A stretch of DNA of 64,000 nt from Undaria pinnatifida (Eukaryota; Sar; Phaeophyceae; Laminariales; Alariaceae). A program made the position numbers and the translations under genes. The notes under the pieces are model-generated. The model did not search any database and was not told the DNA's origin. It was given only the letters and a program-made list of their open reading frames with translations. Every line of letters starts with the position of its first letter. The first letter of the stretch is position 1. Positions 1-11,100 of this stretch are shown here, one piece after another. The DNA is taken from NCBI GenBank assembly GCA_012845835.1, contig JABAKD010000009.1, positions 5,804,904-5,868,903 of the forward strand, written 5' to 3'.

Positions 1-304
1 CAAAGATGAGTACCGGCCTTCAAATCTATCGGACTCACAGCTGACGTACATATGTAAAACGGTTTTATAAAATATCGTTCGGGTACACCCTCCCCCGACT
101 CTAGCGACCCGGGGTTTTTCGTTAGGCTGGTCCCATGCTGGTCATTTTATTTTCGAACCGTTTCATCTTTGATTTCCTAATACAGCAGTATTACTAGTAG
201 GGCCTATACACTTGCACAAGGCGGTAGAGTGCGACGGAATTTTGGCAGCCCTATACGACGTACAGAGAGCCCACCCTTTTCATGCGGGCAGTTTGCCTCA
301 ACAT

Positions 305-705
305 CTTTACAACTGGAAACCTTTTTTGTCGGACATTACTTGAAGTCAGTATAGGGAGGGGATATAATAACCCAACGCGGTTGGGATTCGTCATTTTTTT
401 TCCCTTTTAACGCCTTCACAATCGGAAACCCTTTTCGGGGACAAAAGTACTTGAAGTTAGTATAGAGAAGGGATATAGTAACCCAACGCGGTTGGGATTC
501 GTCAATTTTTTCCCGCTTAACGCCTTCACAACTGGAGACCCTTTTGGGGGACAAAATTACTTGAAACTAGTATAGGGAGGGGATACAACCCAAAGCGGTT
601 GGGATTCGTCGATTTTTGCCCTCTCAACGCCTTCACAACTGGAAACCCTTTTGGGGGGATTACTGGTTGAAGTTAGTATAGGGAAGGGTTTGGGGGCTCT
701 AAAGG
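305..705. repeat. Tandem array, about 110 bp x 3.7
   Basis: Units begin CTTCACAACTGG at about 305, 414, 524 and 631. Each carries AACCCTTTT-GGGGACAAA, ACTTGAA and TAGTATAGGGAGGG, then CCCAACGCGGTTGGG. The last unit ends GGGGGCTCTAAAGGGGTTAA. Related single copies lie at 24598-24690 and, inverted, at about 61960-62003. Confidence 0.85.
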
Positions 706-727
706 GGTTAAAAGTTACCCTCACGCT

Positions 728-1035
728 AACCTACTTAAACGTGGAAGATGGAACGTAGGAAACCTGGACTTGTGGAACGGTATCGGATCTTAATATATGG
801 AAGGCGTGTTGGTTCGTGGACATCTACGTAACCGATAGAGCAAGTACGTGTGAGGTTGGACTTGCCGTAAGGAGAACTGCCAACCTACTTCAACGTGGAA
901 GATGGAACGTAGGAAACCTGGAGTTGTGGAACGGTATCGAATCCCAATATATGGAAGGCGTGTTGGTTCGCAGACATCTACGTCAGTGACAAGAGCAAGC
1001 ACGTGTGAGGTTGGACTTGAAGCGAGGAGAACAAC
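728..1035. repeat. Direct duplication, 154-bp unit x 2
   Basis: AACCTACTTNAACGTGGAAG begins at 728 and again at 882, and similarity continues through the shared GTGTGAGGTTGGACTTG. The second copy is followed by a short open frame with no recognisable product. Confidence 0.85.
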
Positions 1036-1342
1036 AAGGACACGACGGGTACTATCAATGCGTACTAGAGAAGCGAAGCATGCAGCAGAGTACAGGAAGC
1101 TCGTTGGTAACCGAGTGGCAGAACCTGCTGCTGCTGTGAGGATTACAGCTTAAGGGAATAGCAGAATGTTCAGGAAGATTTCCCTCCCGCCCATCCTGGG
1201 GACCGCCTGTATGTAGTTGGTGGAGGACTTTGGGGATCGATGCGCTACGAGTGTAGCAGATTACAACAGTAGAGTAGTGAGGTTGGGTGCGTTACGAGTG
1301 TACTAAATTAGAGTAGAGTAAGGCAAGTTCCTAACGAACACA

Positions 1343-1586
1343 ACAAACGCCAGGAATCCTGACAAAAAAAAACGTGACATTTTCACGAATCGTGATGATC
1401 GATATCTGTCAGGAATCCCTCCCGACTCTAAATCGCGCTGACATCTTCCATAAAAATTGAATATCAGGATTCCTGGCTAAAACGCGAGTGATTTATTTAC
1501 TTTTTGAAAACGTGGCATTTCAGGATTCCAAAATGTCATAAATCGTGACATTTTGTCAGGATCCGTGTTTTTTTTTTAGCGTTTGT
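1343..1586. mobile_element. MITE-like inverted-repeat element, 244 bp
   Basis: The ends are inverted copies: ACAAACGCCAGGAATCCTGA at the left, and at the right GATCCGTGTTTTTTTTT-AGCGTTTGT. The interior repeats CAGGATTCC and CGTGACATTTT in both orientations. There is no coding capacity. A clean target-site duplication is not evident. Confidence 0.65.
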
Positions 1587-1710
1587 ACGGAACGACCCGA
1601 AGGAGCTTGGCTGCAGAGCAAAGGGTCAACATCAATCAAGAGCTCCAGATTTGAGTCATCCCAACGCTAGGGGCGCATCAGATTCTAACAAAAAAATCTT
1701 GAGCTCCCAA

Positions 1711-1793
1711 AACATGAGGAGCTCAATATTTTTCTTCACCCGAACCATGACTTAATTTCCATTCGTTCGTGCAGTCCGACCAACATTTCCATA
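1711..1793. repeat. Dispersed repeat, copy 1 (partner at 10285-10362)
   Basis: Shares ACATGAGGAGC, CTCAAT, TCACCCGAA-CATG, CATTCGTT and CCGACCAACA in the same order with 10285-10362. Both copies sit in MAP65 introns. Confidence 0.6.
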
Positions 1794-3049
1794 CGCTATT
1801 AATATTAGTCCTACGACAACTACGCTCGCGAAACCATCACGCAAAACCGATAGTTTCCACCCTTCCTTGAGAACATCGACCGTCAGAAGGTCGGGGAAAC
1901 GTTTCGCCCCAAAAAGCGCAACCTCTGCCGTCGGATGACTCATCCATCAAGCGCAACAAACGCCCCGTATCGAGTGGCCGTCTTTGTCGAACCGCCTGTA
2001 CCGACTCGCGCGACCGCGGGCCCGGTGGTATCAGCTCCGAGGACTTCCCCTCGGAGGCTCGGAGTGCGTTTGTCCACAATGCAATAGTTCGTTCGTTATC
2101 ACACGGGGAAGTGACATGCCATCGGCCGTGGACCTTCCCGTTCGTATCTCAAGATCTCAAGAGCTCACAAGAAACGCCAATAATGACAATTGAACTCCCT
2201 GACAAAATGTATCCAACCATTCTATGTAAGGTAAAATGCCCAATGATACGACCACAACGGTACACGCCTTACATAAGCCCCACCGCAGTAGCGGGAAACA
2301 CTTTCATGAAAACTCCTGCACGGTCCCATGGCCCGAGCAACCGGAACGAACGATATTCAAAAACACAAATTATACTCCAACGATGTTGTCCCAGGGAAGA
2401 AGCGCCTGGCCCACAACAAAACCCGCCATTACACCCTACATGTGGCCAAAGAGGAAAGAGATTAAGATAAGCAAAGCCTTTTATGTACAAGAATGGAGGA
2501 AGCGAGAAATGAGAGCCGACGTGTCGGAGGTATTTCCATTGGGAGTCGGAACGCTGCCCCCTCGACAGGGCTGCGTGGTCAATGGTCAAACGACTAGGCA
2601 AGCAACAAATTACTACACCCCCATCTGCGTCAGCGCCCGAAACCCGAACAGTATTAGGGGCGGCGAGGATCTACCCCGTCAACAAAGGCGTAACCGAAGA
2701 GGCTGCTTACAACCAACATACAAAGCCAACCAATATACCATACCAACAGACCAACAAAACCCAACCGAACAACTCCGGCAAAACCAACCAATCAAACAAC
2801 AAACAAGACAATCAACCAACCAACAAAACAAATGAAAAAAAGGAGAGAAAATAATGCTTCGCATAGGTCGCCGCGGCTATTTCGGAGATCCATTGATAAT
2901 GTAATACCCTGGTTGGAAGAAATAGAATACAAACACAGGGAAAAAGCCAGGGGCACAGGACATAAAGACAAAAACATAAGCATCACCATTATCGAGAAAC
3001 GAGGGGTTGGCTGAATGTCGTTTCTTTCATTTTATAAAAACATTTTAAG
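1794..3049. other. MAP65 intron 6: no gene recognised
   Basis: The plus strand is A/C-rich, especially ACCAACAAAACC-like sequence at 2700-2840. Open frames of 90-200 codons on either strand here are low-complexity and carry no motif I recognise. Expected content is intron of the minus-strand MAP65 gene. Confidence 0.5.
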
Positions 3050-3280
3050 GACGTCAGCTGTGAGTTGTACGTAAAATTCGACGCGAGTCGACGAGGGAAG
3101 AAAATTCTGAATTATTCTCGCGATAAAGAAAATGACGGCACGTACCGTAGTGGGGAGGGGGGAGAAGGGCCCGCTATGTGACCCCGGATCTGAGTTACTA
3201 CTGAGAGGGAGCGCGAGAGAAGTGCGGGAATAATAAATGGGATGAAGAAAAAAGTAAAAACAAAAAAAAAACGTAAAACT
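3050..3280 (+). mobile_element. SINE fragment, type B core
   Basis: Carries CGCGAGTCGACGAGGGAAGAA, GCGATAAAG, GGCACGTACCGTA and GGGGAGGGGGGAGAAGGGC, then GTGACCCCGGATC-TGAGTTAC. The same string of blocks occurs at 37660-37870 and 45375-45510. The tRNA-like head is not evident. (Blocks listed separately.). Confidence 0.65.
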
Positions 3281-3864
3281 TAATACCTCCTCGCGCACTC
3301 ATTTCATTTTCGGACTGATCTGGGGTGGAGTGAGTGTGGCGTCAGCTTCTCTATTTCTTGGGCGTCGTCGGGAAAGTCTCCAATCTTCAGGCAAGCGCTC
3401 CTATATACGATGACAGCTGAGTCGGTCTGTGAAACCTCTGTAGCGCGTAGACTAGGCACGAAAACGGTCACGAACGAAAACCAGAACCCAAGGGATGCCC
3501 CCCCCCCTCTTCCCTCTTTTATTGTTTTAAGTTTCGTCCTACAAGAGGCCAACCATCTTCAATATTTTCAAGAGCATTACTTGAATAGGTAGGAAATGGA
3601 AAATGTGGAGACAGAGCAAGATCAAGATTCGTCTTCCCATAACGTTTGGCCCAACAACACGAATCTCCACAATAGACCCTTTTCCTGCTTGCAGCGAAAA
3701 AACATGACCATATTCAGATCAATTTCAAACAGTTCGTCTCCGAAACGCCAGCGCAGAAACTTTTAAAGGGTTTCATAACCCTCCTGAAATAAATATCACC
3801 TACCAATCGCTCTACAAAAACAATCCAACCGTGGGGAACAATTTCGGAGCAAAATCTTTCGTCC

Positions 3865-4575
3865 GTGAAAAATCGTGCGGAGCCGTTTCATCTCATAGAG
3901 AAGAGGTTACGCCGCATGTCAACCCCCGGCGCAGCAACCAATCGGAGCACAATAACTTTGTCCGCGAACCGTGCGGGGCCGTTCAAGCATGACATCCCCC
4001 CGTACAGCAACCAAATCGGAGCACTTTAACTTTGTCCGCAAATCTCGCCGAGCCGTTTCAAGTCATTGTGACGAGGATACGCCACATGTCACTCCGCGGC
4101 GCAGCACCCGATCAGAGCACAGCAACTTTGTCCGCAAATCTCGCCGAGCCGTTTCAACTGATCGTGAAGAGCTTACGCCAAATATCACCCCCCCGGTACA
4201 GCAACCAATCGGAGCACAACAACTTTGTCCCTACATCTTGCTGAGCCGTTTCAAGTAATCACGAAGTGGTTACGCCGCATGTTACTCCCCGGGGCAGCAA
4301 CCAATCGGAGCACAATAACTTTGTCGCGAATCGTGCGGAATCAAAAAATCGTAAAACAGGTTGCGCCGCATATCACCCCCGGCGCGACCAATCGGAGAAC
4401 TAACACTTAACCCGAGAATCGTGGGGAGCCGTGTCAAGACATACTCAAGAGGTTACGCCGCATGTACCCCCCCCAGGCGCTGCAACCAATCGGAAAACAA
4501 CAACTTTGTCCGCGAATACACCACCGTGAAGAGGTTACGCCGCATGTCACCACCCACAAAAATCCAGCAACCAAT
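3865..4575. repeat. Tandem array, about 95 bp x 8
   Basis: The marker CAGCAACCAATCGGAGCACA recurs, diverged, near 3933, 4005, 4101, 4199, 4296, 4385, 4481 and 4566. Between markers lie AACTTTGTCCGCGAA, GAGCCGTTTCAA and GGTTACGCCGCATGTCACC. It lies in MAP65 intron 6. Open frames across it are periodic Ser/Arg-rich artefacts. Confidence 0.85.
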
Positions 4576-4931
4576 GGTTGACATCATCATCTGTAGCCTT
4601 CGATCTCTTTAGCTTTGCACCCATGCTTTTGGGGACAACCGTACTTGTGACCTGTAACGAGTAATGAGATCATTTCTTGCAGTGGTAGTATGATTTAAAT
4701 GGCAAACTACTTGGAACTAGCAAGACGTCATTTTTGAAGCTGTAAAAAAGGGTTTTAAACGGTACAATACTTGGAATTGGTATGGAACCATTTATGCAGC
4801 GTGTTAAAAAAAGGATATACATAAACGTCAAGATTTGGAAATACGATGGGACGGACCATTTTCGCAGGACGAACAAAAAATGATCGGTAGGATCGACACC
4901 GGTTGCGGCGTGAGTGAGTCAGATAATTCAC

Positions 4932-5144
4932 CTTTGTCTGCAGCGGGTTTGTCTCCGGAAGACCCAGCTGCCTGAACAGCTTCTGGCATCCCACCACCAG
5001 CCCCACCATCTCCGTCGCGCGCTCAAACTTAAGAACGCGCAGGGTCGCCAGGCGGCCCCTAAGCTTCTCCACGCGCGCTTCCGACAGCTCCCACCCCTCC
5101 TTCCCCTCCCACTCTGGGCCACCCGACTCTTCGAACTCCCCCTG
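4932..5144 (-). CDS. MAP65: MAP65 exon 6 (second rod helix); gene continues off the left edge
   Basis: It encodes 71 codons with an acidic lead (QGEFEESGGPEWEGKEG), then LSEARVEKLRGRLATLRVLK and LFRQLGLPE. This matches the family pattern of a Leu helix, a KxxR turn and an L-x-x-LG-x-P turn. The donor is AAAG/GTGAAT. The acceptor is a triple GAG-CAG-CAG, so the exon may start at 5147, 5144 or 5141, all in frame. I found no further family exon between 4931 and 1. Confidence 0.72.
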
Positions 5145-8100
5145 CTGCTCGACGCAAATAGAAATGTCATGGTATGGAGGGGCCAGAGTGGGCGGGGGGC
5201 CGGGGGGCGAATGAGATGACCGACAAAAGGACGAAAGGAAACGAGGGAGGGAAGGAGGGAGCGAGGAAGAGGGGGAAAAGGAAGGAAGGAAGGAAGGAAG
5301 GAAGGAAGGAAGGAAGGAAGGAAGGAAGGAAGGAAGGAAGGAAGGAAGGAAGGAAGGAAGGAAGGAAGGAACGAACGAAGGAAGGAAGGGGGGGGAAGAA
5401 AGGAATGAAGGAAGGAGGGAGGGAGGCAGGGAGGAAGGAAGAGGCGACAAAAGGAAAGGAAAGGAAGGAAGGAAGGAAGGACCGACAAGATGAAGCATAC
5501 GCCAAGCCAGCCCTGTTAGTCTCATCGGGAACTGTCCGGGTTTGATTCCAACTGCCGAAATATTTGTCCCCTTAAACCTGAGGGAAACGGCAAACGGATA
5601 GAAGAGCGAACCTAACAAATATATGAAGATGATTACAGCGACGAAAGCCAACTGCAGGAAGGAGTTCTTCTCTCTCCTCCCCACCCCTTTAGCGAAACCA
5701 ACCTGCGCCCACCGCGAAGCTCCACATGCGCAAAACACAAGGACAAAATAAGAAGAAATAAACTAGCCAATCTCGGCTGATGTGAAAACAAACCAGGAGC
5801 CCACCCTCGCCACCAATGAAATCGCCCGACGTCCAGAGGGAACCCCCCACGTCCACAAACTACCAGAGGTGAAAAAAAACAACAACAAACAATTTAGCCC
5901 ACCTCCGGTGTTCGGTCCATGTTGGTGTTGATGGTTTCCATTTCCTTGACGAGGCTATCCACCGTCCTGCTGCGGTCGTTCTGCTGTGTCGTAAGACACT
6001 CTAGGGTTGTCTCGAGGTTGACAAGCTTGTCGATTAGGGTGTCCAGCTGGGCGAGGGCAACAAGCGCGGTATTTCGGGGGGCGCGTGTAGTGGCAACACA
6101 CGAGACAGAAGGATAGGAGGAGGGGAAAGACGAACGTAACGAAAAGGAAGGGGACGACGGAGGCCGAGGTTAAAAGGAGGTATTGGGAGGAGGGGGTAGA
6201 GACAGTCCGAGAAGAGCCGAGAGACTCTAAATAGTCGACGAGGCAAGTACATTTACCGGTATATGCATCATGTACACGTATTTGAGTGCTTTTTTGGCGG
6301 GTCAGAAATGCCTTGCGGATATTTCTCCATTGCCAGGCTGATCGTTACTCAAAATAGCACTGTGGCAGGGACCAATCTAACCGATCGAGCCGCCGTCCGC
6401 GCCCCCCTTTTCTCTTGCGTGCCTAGGGGCGTGGGAAAAGAGACGCAGATACCACAAAGCATGCGACGCAATCAGCCGCACGGACAGATGGCCGGACGGG
6501 CAGATGGTCGGTCGCACGAGATAGCTCTTCGCCCGATCGACTGCGCAAACGACCGATCAGATGGGTCGGTGCGGGGAAAAACCTTTCCGCATGTACGTAC
6601 ATTTGGCGAGAAAAAAACAACCAAAATCAAACAAAAAAACGAGAGCCGAAACAACACCCACAACAACAACGGCGACAACAACAACAAACAACACCAACAC
6701 CAGCACCAACGACACCGACCAAAAAGACAACAACTACCACCGCAACACCAACACCATCGCCGTTACCAACAGCAACCACCACGTGTCGGGGGGAGCGGCG
6801 GGATACGTACCGTTTCGTTGCCGTAGAAGAACTCGTCCGTCACCTCGCCCTCCGCCGGGGTGGGTATGCCGAGCTTGCGGCTTAGCTCCAGGATACTAGC
6901 CTGCCGAGCGCCGCAACGTAGAGAGATACAGACAAGCGAGAACAACGCATTACAACGCTGACGACGATGATGAGAACGATCATGAGAAAGCTTATGGTGA
7001 TTGTAAACATGATGATAATAATGATCATGGCGATGATGGTGTTGATTATCTCACATTCTTAATAACTAATTCCCTCGAAAACTATTCGTAGCCCGTGGTC
7101 ACAAAAGAGGCTAAAACAAAAGAGTCCAGATGGAAAGAAAACAAGTTCAAAATGATGTGTGCACCGCAGTATCAATACACATCGGGACGGTACTACGGGC
7201 TGCATTCATAGGTTGTTGGTGCCACGCTGCCGCGGGTCGAGAAAAAGCTTGCCGGTAGTTTTTTCAACGGCAAGGGTAATCTACAACGAAATAACCAACG
7301 GATATCGAAAAATCGGCCAAACTATCAGGCCATCTCTTTGAAACAAGCGTATCCGAACCAGAAAGTAAACGTTTTCGGATCCCAAATCCTGTTTGGCTAT
7401 CTTATAGACCCGAAAATGGCGATTTTTCAGGCTTCCATTTTCGGGTATCGTTTTCGGATCGGCCTCCAGCAAAAAAAGGGGGGCCATTTTCGGATGAAAT
7501 CCCCATCTGAAAACGGCATCCGGATTTGGTTTAACGCATGTCATGGCAGGCAACAGGCTTGGTAACAACTCGAAAACAGTATTAGTACTGCTGTAGTAGT
7601 ACAAAACACAAAACACACGCATCAGGCACACATCTATCTGTCTGCTGTGAGCACGCAACACACGTATCATGGGCGTACTCTTGCTGCTGCTGTGTCCCGC
7701 TGTCCGCTGACATAAACTTCAGGCCTCACCACGTGCCGATGGGATCGGATAGTGATGATGACGACCACGAAAGCCTTAGACACTCTCCTCGCAGTCGCGA
7801 TTGCAGCATTCGTCAAAAAAAGAGACACGCACTACTGCTACTTGTATTTGTCGAGGACGAGGACAGCCACCGTCTGCGACATGTCGTTGATGCACGAGAT
7901 CGACGGGAGCGAGGGGGAAGACAGCCCTCCTCGCGTAAAGCGCACACGGCGTGTTTTCCCTCGCCCCACCTACAAAGCTTCATCTATGTGTGCGCTGAGA
8001 TGCTCTGCTGCAGCGAACTCGTGCGAGTATGTACGTGGTCGAGCGATCGCCGGTGTTGATTGTTTCGCGAGAACTTTGTTCAACAGTCTATAAATTCGGG

Positions 8101-11100
8101 TTTATTGTAAGGGTCGTCGATCCGAGTCTGCCCGCCTGATTTTGCCGTCCGAAAATCAAGCTCATTTTCTGTTTCGGGTACGCCATTACAAGAGATGGCC
8201 TCACTACATAGTTATAGGGACTCACGAACTTTGACACAATCGGTCCAGAGCTTACAAACTTCAGCCAGGAACGCGTCAGCGCTTAATAATTTGGGAGCTG
8301 TGAAAAATCGGCCCAACTTAATTTGGACAATTTTTGCACGAAAAACACAGAAAAACAAACAAACTGAAACATGTGTACAGTAAGGCACACACCCTACCTC
8401 AAACAACATTTTTGACCCTGGCTCCCCCACGAAGAATCGTATGTGGTGTCGCGCATTGCTGTGTCGGAAAATATCGAACGAAATATCAAAATGTCCAATT
8501 GCTAAACCACCGCACGGACTAACTACCAGCCTCCTGCCGATTCTATTGAACAATTGAACGAAACGACGACCCCTTATGTCAATCTCTCGGGACAGGAGGC
8601 GACGTGGAGTTCGGACAGAAGGAGGCCGACCCCTCATTAACCGAGACCCGGCCATCATTCTCGACAACACCACAGATGGCCATCGCAGCGCGGGACAATC
8701 AACTGGAAACTGGCTGGTAGGTCCGCCGCCGATCCCCACGAAGAAGGCAACGACGGCAACGATCACAACAGCGACAACAAAAACGAACTAGTTCGTAGCG
8801 TCGACGGAGGCATCTGGACAGAGGGGGGGAGGGGAAGACAACAGACACGACCCCTCCTTCCCTCCCCGCTATCATCAGTAGATATGGACCGAAAACCATC
8901 ACTCCCTTGTCGCCAGCAAAACAAGGGCAATCGCTAAACCCGTACCGAGAGATGAGAGCAATAAAACAAAAAAAAGGGGGAAAAAATCAAGATCCTACCC
9001 TTCATGTACATTTCATGTTTTTTAAAGTTGTTCATGTTTACATGAAGTACATGGTAACCAAATAGTCTGGAAGCAAATAGCAGCCCGTCGGTCATCAGGA
9101 CGGAAAAAAAAACACGAAAATCCGGACGGCTTTCCACAAAACTAAACGGCGTGTTGAATACGTCGGCCGGTCAGTCAGTCTTCCGCTCAGTCTTCGGGTC
9201 AGTCGGTCGGTATCGGTCGGTTACCTTGGCGCTGTCAATGGTCGAGAGGTAGCTAGGGAGAAATAAGTAAAATGATCCGGACGGCTTTCGGCATGAAAAA
9301 ATGGCGTGTTGAGTCGGCCGGTCGGTCGGTCGGTCGGTCAGTCAGTCTTCCGATATGTCGGTCGGTATATATCGGTCCACACATTTAATAAAATATACCA
9401 GCCTGTCACCTTGGTGTTGTCAATGGTCGAGAGGTAGCGGTCTCTGCCCTCCTTCTCCTGCCTCACGCATGCGTCGCAGGCCATTTCAACCGCCGTCAGC
9501 ACCTCGCCGACCACTCGCATCCGCGCCTCCTCCGCGTCCTGCGAGCCCACCTACAACACGAGTTGCAGAGGAGGCCAGAGGGGGGAGGGGGGAGGGTGGA
9601 GGGGTAGAGCGGGTCTCAGATGGCTGCGGAGGTTAGAGCGGTATGTATCGTTGTTGTTCTCGATTTCCATGACGAGTGCAAGGGTGCATGAAGGGATTGC
9701 TGGTATATCGAAGGGCGCGCGCTCAACTCACGCCACTTGTACTGGCGCCATACAAGAACCCCCATGTATAGCGACCAAAAACCGAGTGGCATCTGATCAG
9801 GATTGAGAGTCTAGGAAGATCGTGAGCAAAACAAGTTCCACAAAAAAGCTGCGCGCGATTCGTACAGCTCCTTCATTTGCAGCTGCGACACACCCTTTAC
9901 CCTGGTAGCCAAGGCTGTATCGTGTAACCGATGCAGCATACGTCGTGTGCTACCGACATGTTTCCCCTATGAAGCCCCGAAGGGGTTGGTTCACAGCCGG
10001 ACGTGTGATATGCCTAGCAGGGTTGAAAGACGGCCGATGCAGCTGTAACACGTTTTTTCGCCTTCTAGACTACCTCCTTGTGAAGGCGTGTATAGGTGGG
10101 GGTGGTTGATTTACTGCATGCCATGGCAGTGTAGCAAGGGTTTGGATGAGGTGGAGCTGGGGTTGGCGTTAGGGTCAGGGAGGGCCGTAGCCGCAGGCGG
10201 ATTGCGGCCTCCGTACCTGGTCGTTGATTGAGCCATCCCATGGTAGGGGTGCAGCAGAAGTTTCTAAGGATTTTCATAGCTTCCAACATGAGGAGCAGCT
10301 CAATACCTCACCCGAAACATGGCTTCGAAGGCATTCGTTTGCGCAACCCGACCAACACGCCAAAGCCCCAGTCCTACAACATACTCCTAAAAGCACCAGA
10401 CAAAACGGTGGTTGCCCACTTGAGGATCAACCTGGCCTAAAACGTTCAACCTTTATCGTGGGATGACTCGGCTCGACGCGCTATCCTCGAACCCGTCTTC
10501 CCTCGTTGATACCTGCACCCGTTTCAAGAACGGAGATGCTTCGCATTCTGCACATCCTGCTTCGAATAGCCCTTAGTGCCATTCTGCTGCACATTGCTTG
10601 GATGAGGCGCGTCTATCAACCACTCTTAAGTACTGCTGTAAATAGCTCGTTGTCGGATATTGTACCAAACTCCACCGCAACCTCACGAAGGCTTGCTGTA
10701 ATTAGCCTCGCGTTTCCGCTTCCGGCGTTTCTAGTTCTTCTTTCCTTCTGGTAATCGTCGCTTACTTTTATTCTCCAGTTCAAATCGCAGTAGACATTTT
10801 ACACTCAACGATCTTCTGAACAAGCCATGGTTACAGGCCCGTTGTTGCCTGCTGACAGCTACGGGTAGTACCGAGTCTATCAGTTCCACCCCCGGTGTCT
10901 CGTACACACATGCCTGTTTTTTATCGCGCAGAAGGTTCAACATTCTCATTGCTTGTCGACTTTCATCGAGTCTTGCCAACTACTCGCGCTTTCACGATGG
11001 CTACTGAAAGTATCAAAACACCCCTGAAACTACCGAAGATGCTGACTGCCAGCGATGCGGTAACCACCATGAAGATCGATTGATTATCGATATCGTGGTA

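Noticed and set aside
902-1153. 83-codon Arg-rich open frame
   Set aside because: Starts inside a duplicated non-coding unit and has no recognisable motif or splice context.
2236-2835. 199-codon plus-strand open frame
   Set aside because: Gln/Asn/Thr-rich composition from A/C-rich DNA inside the MAP65 intron; no domain seen.
4928-5738. Long Pro/Ser/Phe/Leu and Lys/Glu/Gly open frames
   Set aside because: They are produced by the (GGAA)n microsatellite in every frame; only the part at 4932-5144 on the minus strand is real MAP65 exon.
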